Shown piece after piece: positions 56,758 through 64,000 of a DNA stretch of 64,000 nucleotides. Source of the DNA: Nitrosomonas aestuarii (lineage in GTDB: Bacteria; Pseudomonadota; Gammaproteobacteria; Burkholderiales; Nitrosomonadaceae); contig NZ_QAAE01000004.1 of assembly GCF_003046585.1 (NCBI RefSeq), positions 1 to 64,000 on the forward strand, read 5' to 3'. The translations under genes and the position numbers were made by a program. The notes under the pieces are model-generated. The model was not told the DNA's origin. It searched no databases and saw only the letters and a program-made list of their open reading frames with translations. How positions within the stretch are numbered: the first letter of the stretch is position 1; the number at the start of each line of letters is the position of its first letter.

Positions 56758-58401
56758 TCAATCGAACGATTGACTCAACGTTCTGATTTCCTTGTTCAGA
56801 ATCCTGTCGTTATCAGCATAATCCACAGCGACTTCAATAACATGCACACCAGGTTCGATAAAGCAGTTTTTCATGAGTGGCTCCAATTCATCACTGGCTG
56901 CAATCCGGTGACCATACGCCCCGTAACTTTGCGCATATTTGACAAAATCAGGATTACCGTAATCGAGCCCAAAGTCTGCAAATCCCATTTGAGTCTGTTT
57001 CCATTTGATCATGCCATAAGCATTGTCGCGTAAAATAATAATTATGACATTTAAGCTGAGGCGTATCGCCGTTTCAAGTTCTTGCGAGTTCATCATGAAA
57101 CCACCATCACCGCAGATCGCAACGATTTTTTTTTCAGGATAAATAAGACTGGCTGCCATTGCGGAAGGCAATCCTGCGCCCATAGTTGCAAGTGCGTTAT
57201 CCAGCAAAATCGTGTTGGGTTGATGCGCTTTATAGTTACGCGCAAACCAGATTTTATAAATCCCGTTATCAAGCGCGATGATGCCATCATCCGGCATGAC
57301 TTTTCTCATGTCGGCAACCAGTCGCTGCGGATACATTGGGAAATGTGAATCATCAGCCCTTTCCTGCAGATGTGTCTCAAGTTTCTTCTTTACAGCTAAT
57401 AAATAAGAGAAATTCCAGCTTCTTTGTGGCTTTATTGTCTCAGATAAACGCTCGATACTATCGGCAACATCACCAATCACGCTCAGTTGGGGATAATAAA
57501 CCGGATCAATTGGCGCAGTAACATAATTAACATGAATCACTTTGCAGTGATTCTTTTTCATAAAAAAAGGCGGTTTCTCTACAACATCATGCCCCACATT
57601 AATAATCAAGTCAGCATGATCTATGGCGCGGTGCAGAAAATCATTATCAGATAATGCCGCTGTACCCAGGAACAGCGGGTTCCGTTCGTCAACCACCCCT
57701 TTTCCCATTTGTGTGGAAAAAAACGGAATGCCCGTTTTCTCAACAAATGATTGCAGCCAGCCGCAGGTTTGTTTTCTATTGGCACCAGCACCAAGCAGCA
57801 ATACCGGACACGCAGCATCCTCGATCATGCTTGCGGCCGCCTCAATTGACCGGTTATCCGCAATCGCGCGATGAAATAAACTTTTTTGAATAACGGGCAT
57901 ATCGCTTATGTCGCTGGCGATATCTTCCGGAAGTTCAAGGTGTGCCGCCCCCGGACGTTCATCTTCGGCAACACGAAAAGCTTCTCTGACATGCGCCGGG
58001 ATACTGTCAGCTCCGCGGATCTGTCGTGTGTATTTTGTTAACGGGTGCATCATGTCAACGACATCTACAATCTGAAAACGACCCTGTTTGCTGCTTTTTA
58101 TGGGTTTTTGCCCGGTAATCATCACCATAGGCATTGCACCAAGCTGTGCATAAGCGGCAGCAGTAACGAGATTGGTTGCACCCGGCCCCAGGGTTGCTAA
58201 CACCACACCGGCCCTGCCGGTTAAACGCCCATAAGTTGCAGCCATGAAACCCGCCGCCTGTTCATGCCGGGTAAGAATCAGTTTTATCGAAGACGTCCTT
58301 AATGAATTCAAGAAATCAATATTTTCTTCGCCCGGAAGGCCAAAAACATACTCCACGCCTTCGGTTTCCAGCGCTTTTACAAAAATATCAGTCGCTTTCA
58401 T
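56758..58401 (-). CDS. Acetolactate synthase-like thiamine diphosphate enzyme
   Basis: A 547-aa TPP enzyme. The N-terminal domain has GLPGEEN and the catalytic Glu47 in RHEQAAGFMAATYGRLTGRAGV; the central domain is HDVVEKPPFF; the C-terminal TPP motif is GDGGFMMNSQELETAIRLSLNVIIIILRDNAYG. It resembles the single-subunit catabolic acetolactate synthase (AlsS-like) group rather than IlvB, which needs IlvN; no regulatory subunit is nearby. Reaction (2 pyruvate to acetolactate and CO2) is therefore likely but other substrates are possible. Follows a glutamate synthase-like gene by 26 bp. Confidence 0.85.
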   Translation of the reverse strand: MKATDIFVKALETEGVEYVFGLPGEENIDFLNSLRTSSIKLILTRHEQAAGFMAATYGRLTGRAGVVLATLGPGATNLVTAAAYAQLGAMPMVMITGQKPIKSSKQGRFQIVDVVDMMHPLTKYTRQIRGADSIPAHVREAFRVAEDERPGAAHLELPEDIASDISDMPVIQKSLFHRAIADNRSIEAAASMIEDAACPVLLLGAGANRKQTCGWLQSFVEKTGIPFFSTQMGKGVVDERNPLFLGTAALSDNDFLHRAIDHADLIINVGHDVVEKPPFFMKKNHCKVIHVNYVTAPIDPVYYPQLSVIGDVADSIERLSETIKPQRSWNFSYLLAVKKKLETHLQERADDSHFPMYPQRLVADMRKVMPDDGIIALDNGIYKIWFARNYKAHQPNTILLDNALATMGAGLPSAMAASLIYPEKKIVAICGDGGFMMNSQELETAIRLSLNVIIIILRDNAYGMIKWKQTQMGFADFGLDYGNPDFVKYAQSYGAYGHRIAASDELEPLMKNCFIEPGVHVIEVAVDYADNDRILNKEIRTLSQSFD

Positions 58402-58427
58402 AAAATTCTTAAACTTGTGTATATTCT

Positions 58428-60071
58428 TTAATTGATGACTACCAGCCCTTCATCACAACTGGCAATATGCTTATCAGGACAAAAGCTATCGGCAGACGCT
58501 TCCTTGACATCTTTTTCAAGATACGCTGGATAAGGTTCCTCCAGCAAGCATCCCGGCGTGAGATACGGAAACAGTTCATCGTATCGCTTAATACAAATCT
58601 GATCTACCCGCCTGAATACATGCGTTCGATTGACCTGTACTATGTCACTGAGACCCGCCGAAGCCAGAATCTCCATCAAAGCCTTGACTGTTTCCCGGTG
58701 GAAGTTTGCGACTCTTTGCGATTTGTCCGTGACAACCAGCCCTTTGGTCAATCCTGCATTCTGGGTCGCCACACCTGTCGGGCAATCATTAGTATTACAG
58801 ATCAAAGATTGCACGCATCCCAGCGCCAGCATCATTCCCCTCGCGCTGTAACACAAATCTGCACCGATGCTTATCAGCCTGGCCATATGAAAACCGGTGA
58901 ATATCTTTCCAACTGCAATCACTTTGACATCTTTTTTCAAATTAAAACCTGTCAAAACATCACAAACAACTCGCAGTCCATCCCTTAATGGCATGCCTAC
59001 GGAATTACTGAATTCAAGTGGTGCGGCACCGGTCCCACCCTCTGCGCCATCCACGGTGATAAAATCGGGCCTGATCCCGGTTTTGACCATTGCTTTACAT
59101 AATGCGACAAATTCGCTGGGTCTGCCAACACACAGCTTAAAACCGACCGGCTTTCCTTTCGATAAGTCCCGTAATTTCTGTATAAAAAGCATCATTTCAA
59201 CCGGATTTGAGAAAGCGGTATGCGCTGGCGGGGAAACGACTGCCACATAAGGTTTCACACCACGAATCCTGGCAATCTCCGGCGTATTCTTCGCTGCTGG
59301 CAAAATACCACCATGACCGGGCTTGGCGCCTTGGGACAATTTGATTTCAATCATTTTAATATTTTCATGTGCAGCGGTTTCGGTAAATTTCTTTTCGCAA
59401 AAAAAACCCGTCTCAGAACGACAACCAAAATATCCGGTTCCAATTTGCCAGATTAAATCGCCATTATGCGCCAGATGAAATGGAGTAACGCCCCCTTCCC
59501 CCGTGTTATGTGCAAAGTTTCCTGTCTTGGCACCCTTATTCAGCGCACGAATGGCGTTATTACTCAAACTACCAAAGCTCATTGCCGAGATATTCAACAC
59601 GCTGGCACTATAGGATTGTTTGCAATTGGCCCCACCAATTAATATCCTTGGGTCAGCATCTTGGTGTTTTAAATGAAAAGCTGCTATTGAATGCGCAAAC
59701 CATTCATAACCCTGGCGATATGTGTCAATTTTTGTGCCATAAGGATTTGTGTCCAGATTGCACTTGGCACGCTGGTATATGACCGAACGAAACATACGAT
59801 TAATTGGCGCGCCATCAATATCAGATTCGATAAAGTACTGCCGCACAAATGGTCGGGCAAATTCCATTAGCCAGCGGCCACGGCCAATCAACGGGAAATT
59901 GCGCCTCAGCGAATGTTTCGTCTGCACCATATCAAAGCAGCCAATAACAATCAAAGGCACAGCCAGCACTAGTAAAACCATCCCGATTTTTGGCCAAAAG
60001 AAACTGAGTGCAACGATTAAAAATAGGCTCAGTAAAGATACGAATACAAATACGATTCTCATTACATCCAT
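58428..60071 (-). CDS. FMN-binding glutamate synthase-family protein
   Basis: A 547-aa protein with two N-terminal membrane helices (IVFVFVSLLSLFLIVALSFFW; GMVLLVLAVPLIVIGCFDM) and a glutamate synthase central/FMN barrel domain: ISAMSFGSLSNNAIRALNKGA, LSQGAKPGHGGILPAAKNT, TVDGAEGGTGAAPLEFSN, IGADLCYSARGMMLALGCVQSLICNTNDCPTGVATQ. The GATase domain is absent. Relatives are called GltB-like FMN proteins; the function is not known. Operon with the acetolactate synthase-like gene. Confidence 0.88.
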   Translation of the reverse strand: MDVMRIVFVFVSLLSLFLIVALSFFWPKIGMVLLVLAVPLIVIGCFDMVQTKHSLRRNFPLIGRGRWLMEFARPFVRQYFIESDIDGAPINRMFRSVIYQRAKCNLDTNPYGTKIDTYRQGYEWFAHSIAAFHLKHQDADPRILIGGANCKQSYSASVLNISAMSFGSLSNNAIRALNKGAKTGNFAHNTGEGGVTPFHLAHNGDLIWQIGTGYFGCRSETGFFCEKKFTETAAHENIKMIEIKLSQGAKPGHGGILPAAKNTPEIARIRGVKPYVAVVSPPAHTAFSNPVEMMLFIQKLRDLSKGKPVGFKLCVGRPSEFVALCKAMVKTGIRPDFITVDGAEGGTGAAPLEFSNSVGMPLRDGLRVVCDVLTGFNLKKDVKVIAVGKIFTGFHMARLISIGADLCYSARGMMLALGCVQSLICNTNDCPTGVATQNAGLTKGLVVTDKSQRVANFHRETVKALMEILASAGLSDIVQVNRTHVFRRVDQICIKRYDELFPYLTPGCLLEEPYPAYLEKDVKEASADSFCPDKHIASCDEGLVVIN

Positions 60072-60119
60072 CTGTTATCAGGGTTAACTATAAGTTTGAG
60101 CTGTCGTGTTTCCATCAGA

Positions 60120-60988
<869 letters not shown>

Positions 60989-60999
<11 letters not shown>

Positions 61000-63127
61000 C
61001 TCTTCGATGCGTATGATATTTTTCCACCCAGGTCAGCAGACGCTGCGGTACATGCGCACGCTTCCATTCTCCTGCTGCATATTTATTGGCTTCTGACCAG
61101 GTAGGATAAGTATGTATCGTACCCAATATTTTATTAAGACCCAGACCGTACTTCATCGCCAGCACAAATTCCGCTAGCAAATCACTGGCATGCTCACTTG
61201 CTATAGTGACGCCAAGGATGCGATCCTTGCCCGGCACCGTCAGCACTTTTACAAAGCCATGTGCAGCCTCATCAGCAATGGCGCGATCAAGATCATTCAG
61301 GTCATAACGCGTTATCTCAAATGCAATACCACGTGCATTGGCCTCTCCTTCCGAAAGGCCCACTCGGGCAATTTCCGGGCTTGTAAATGTGGTCCACGGA
61401 ATCACGGAATAATCCACTTTGAATCGCTTCAAGCTCCCAAACAACGCATTGACCGACGCATACCAGGCTTGATGCCCCGCTGTATGTGTAAACTGGAACG
61501 GTCCGGCTACATCGCCGCATGCGAAGATATTAGGATAAATTGTCTGTAGCCAGGCATTGGTTTCAATTGTCCGTTTTGACGTAACCGGGATGCCAAGTGC
61601 TTCAAGGCCAAAACCTTCCGTACGCGGCACTCTGCCAACGGCGCATAACAACGCGTCAAACGACAGCGCTTCTTCATCACCATCTTCATGGCGCACAATT
61701 AAACGTTGTGTGCCGTTTTCCGCTTCACAACGCACAGCTTCAACCTGCGTTAAGATGCGCACGCTGTCATCCTGCAATGCCGCTTTTACCAAGGCAACTG
61801 CGTCTGTATCTTCGCGCATCATCAAATCTCCTCGCTCCACCTGCGTTACCTGACAGCCAAGACGGGCAAAAGCCTGCGCCAGTTCGCAACCAATGGGACC
61901 ACCACCGAGCACAACCAATCGTTCAGGACGTTCTGTCAGCGACCAGATAGTATCGGATGTATAATAACGAACAGCGTCCAGTCCCGGTATTTCCGGTACA
62001 GCAGGTCGTGCACCCGTTGCAATAACGATTGCCCGCGTAGTCAGCGTTTGCCCGTTCATTTCGACTGTCCAGGGAGAAGTGATGCGTGCATCACCTTGCA
62101 ATACTTCCACGCCCAATTGCGTATAACGTTCTATTGAATCATGTGGCTCCACCGTTTTAACGACCCGGCGCACACGCGCCATCACTTCGGCAAAGTCATA
62201 ACTCAGATTTGCTTCTGCGACACCCAGCGATTTAGAATCGCGCACTTGCTTGATAAAACCAGCTGAACGAATCAGCGCTTTAGAGGGGACGCAGCCGTAG
62301 TTAAGGCAATCGCCACCCATCTTGTGACTTTCGATGAGTGTTACTTTTGCGCGTGTAGCCGCTGCGATATAGGCGGTGACTAATCCTGCAGCACCAGCAC
62401 CAATTACTACCAGATTACGGTCAAACCGGGCTGGTTTAGGCCAGCGCGCATAGAGGCGGCGTCGCCTGGCCATGCCAATACCCCAGCGCGCAAGCCATGG
62501 AAATGCGGCCAGTAAAATAAACGATCCGATCAACTCAGGCGATAAAATATCAGACAAACTGGAAATTGCAGCCAACTGGGTCCCGGCATTGACATAGACC
62601 GCCGTACCAGCCAGCATGCCAAACAGACTGGCCCAGAAAAAAGTGGCGCTACGGATAGCAGTCAACCCCATCAAGAGATTGATAAGAAAAAAAGGGAAAG
62701 CAGGCACCAGGCGCAGGGAGAATAAATAAAATGCCCCATCCCGTTCCAATCCCTTATTGATAGTTGTCAAACGATCGCCAAAACGGCGTTCCACTGTTTC
62801 ACGCAGTACATAGCGCGCCACCCAGAAAGCCAGGGTTGCACCAATTGTGGCAGAGACCAGCACCACCGGTACGCCAACCCATAACCCAAACATGGCACCA
62901 CCAGCAAGCGTCATCACAGTGGCGCCGGGTAAGGAGAGTGCTGCCATAACAATATAAGCAGCCGAATATATGCCAATAATCAACAAAGGCCGGGTCTGAT
63001 AAGACTGCTTCAGCTCTTCATGCCTCGTCTTGAGTGTTTCCAGACTAAAAAAATGATGCAGATCGAATGCAAAAAACAATCCAATCATCAGGCCAAGCAA
63101 AATGAGTATCCACCAACGCAGCTTCAC
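60989..63127 (-). CDS. VTT-domain / mercuric reductase-like flavoprotein fusion
   Basis: A 712-aa protein from a GTG with AAGGA upstream. The first 240 residues are a DedA/TVP38-type VTT membrane domain (LPGATVMTLAGGAMFGLWVG; RYVLRETVERRFG; LVPAFPFFLINLLMGLTAI). The rest is a pyridine nucleotide-disulfide oxidoreductase: NLVVIGAGAAGLVTAYIAAAT, the redox-active CXXXXC in GGDCLNYGCVPSKALIRS, the NADH motif VVLGGGPIGCELAQAFA, the FAD motif IFACGDVAGPFQFTHTAGHQ and a dimerisation end GTIHTYPTWSEANKYAAG. This fusion is recurrent in bacteria; the substrate is unknown. No N-terminal HMA domain, so it is not a MerA. Confidence 0.9.
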
Positions 63128-63267
63128 GGTTCTTTCCTTTTTATATCAGTCATTTAATTATAAATTATTGCGCTTTATACTATGTAAAATATTCAATTAA
63201 CAAGCCATTGAAAAACGTTTTAGATGAATGCAAAAAAGCATAAGTATAAGAAATAAGTATTTTTTTC

Positions 63268-63316
63268 TGTTTTAAACGTCTCAGCGGTAACGCAAACTGT
63301 CTTTCAGTAATCTGTT
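63268..63316 (+). repeat. Dispersed ~50-bp repeat, copy D (weakest)
   Basis: CTGTTTTAAACGTC...TAACGCAAACTGTCTTTCA...TCTGTTA aligns to copy B without gaps at about 33 of 51 positions. It is 8 bp from the end of the DUF3047 gene. Confidence 0.4.
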
Positions 63317-63323
63317 ATACCGT

Positions 63324-63965
63324 TCATTGTGCAGTAAACCAGATATCCCCATACCATGCCGTTGCAGAAGCGCCAGTATTATCAGTGTCGGTCATAATTG
63401 CCACGGCATCAATGACACTAGGCTCTTCCCCAAATAAGCGCCGGTAATCGGCAAGCACATCGCGGCTCTCATTCATCCAGCGGCCAACATGGTCGGATCC
63501 TGATTGTATGGCGATCATGCGCGCATTATTCGTGTAGGCATTGAGCCAGTTGCTATCAACAGGCTGCTTATTTGACCATACATAGTTAATCGCACGTGTG
63601 CGCCAGAACATGACTCCGCCGGAAAAAACCACATAAATGCGTGCTGGATAATCATCACCGGTTTTGGTACGTTCGTCGTTACCCATCAGAATGTTAGCCA
63701 CTTTCCAGTCCCAGTTGAGTATGGGCGTTTTGTTTAAATCAATACTGACTGCACGATACAATCCAGATGCAGAAGCACTGCTGTCAGCACGCAAAACCAT
63801 TCCATCTGCTTCACGTTCGAACGCATAGACTGTTTGCCCGGCAAACACTTTTGACTGCCATCCGCTAAGATCACCCTGCGAAAAATGAGCAATACCGACA
63901 CGTTCACTCTCCGCCCATGACACAATAGGCACGAAAATTACAATCCAGCAAAGCAGTTTATGCAT
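63324..63965 (-). CDS. Exported DUF3047 protein
   Basis: A 213-aa predicted periplasmic protein (ATG 63965; a GTG at 63974 is in frame). The signal peptide is MHKLLCWIVIFVPIVSWAES. The mature part matches DUF3047: HFSQGDLSGWQSKVFAGQT, LNWDWKVANI, DDYPARIYVVFSGG, INYVWSNKQPV, SGSDHVGRWMNESRDVLADYRRLFGEEP and DAVAIMTDTDNTGASATAWYGDIWF. A beta-sandwich fold of unknown function. Upstream sequence runs off the window. Confidence 0.9.
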   Translation of the reverse strand: MHKLLCWIVIFVPIVSWAESERVGIAHFSQGDLSGWQSKVFAGQTVYAFEREADGMVLRADSSASASGLYRAVSIDLNKTPILNWDWKVANILMGNDERTKTGDDYPARIYVVFSGGVMFWRTRAINYVWSNKQPVDSNWLNAYTNNARMIAIQSGSDHVGRWMNESRDVLADYRRLFGEEPSVIDAVAIMTDTDNTGASATAWYGDIWFTAQ

Positions 63966-64000
63966 ACATACCACAAGTGTTATGACACGATGCCACGAAA

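Overview
This 64 kb window is a chromosomal segment of a betaproteobacterium, most probably a Nitrosomonas-like ammonia oxidiser. The inference rests on AT-leaning DNA, gene orders typical of the class (tRNA-Tyr/Gly/Thr-tuf, rhodanese-grxC-secB-gpsA, ribF-ileS-lspA, rpsO-pnp) and a complete norCBQD nitric oxide reductase cluster. No ammonia or hydroxylamine oxidation gene lies in the window, so the genus is an inference. A glycine-to-betaine methyltransferase pair suggests a salt-tolerant lineage.

Layout. 1-4 kb: start of tuf with three co-oriented tRNAs, then an incomplete peptide-type ABC transporter. 4-10.4 kb: fabI, ppiD, tRNA-Asp, tRNA-Val, hupB, gpsA, an SH3 protein, secB, grxC and a rhodanese-like protein. 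10.8-15.2 kb: gpmA, an EnvC-like activator, a CtpA protease and a MoeB/ThiF enzyme. 15.2-16.2 kb: a decayed IS256-family element. 16.2-18 kb: the betaine-synthesis pair. 18.1-22.6 kb: ribF-ileS-lspA. 22.6-30.2 kb: two small envelope proteins, an RND efflux operon and a highly acidic repeat lipoprotein. 30.5-36.1 kb: norCBQD and two small genes sharing an FNR-like box. 36.2-45.5 kb: a flavoprotein, PPK2, YchJ, DinB, Pnp, RpsO, a dynamin-like GTPase and a DUF502 protein. 45.5-46.1 kb: a gene-poor stretch with a strong Fur box, a -10 element, a 16-codon ORF and a terminator, which together look like an iron-regulated small RNA or leader. 46.4-52.1 kb: a large MASE1 hybrid histidine kinase, a wrecked response regulator-EAL gene and a two-receiver response regulator. 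52.3-64 kb: a CNNM/CBS protein, a split acyl-CoA synthetase/acetyltransferase, an ABC-2 permease remnant, an acetolactate synthase-like enzyme with a glutamate synthase-like flavoprotein, a badly frameshifted DUF3179 gene with a 7-bp repeat array, a VTT-flavoreductase fusion and a DUF3047 protein.

How it works together. Most of the window is housekeeping: translation, protein export and folding, lipid synthesis and RNA decay. The accessory functions concern nitrogen-oxide handling, efflux, osmoprotection and signalling. The right half carries signs of recent gene decay: at least four broken genes, a diverged repeat of about 50 bp in four intergenic regions, and one gene fission. No CRISPR array, prophage or intact mobile element was seen. 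The most promising undescribed item is the Fur-box transcript at about 45.83-46.05 kb.
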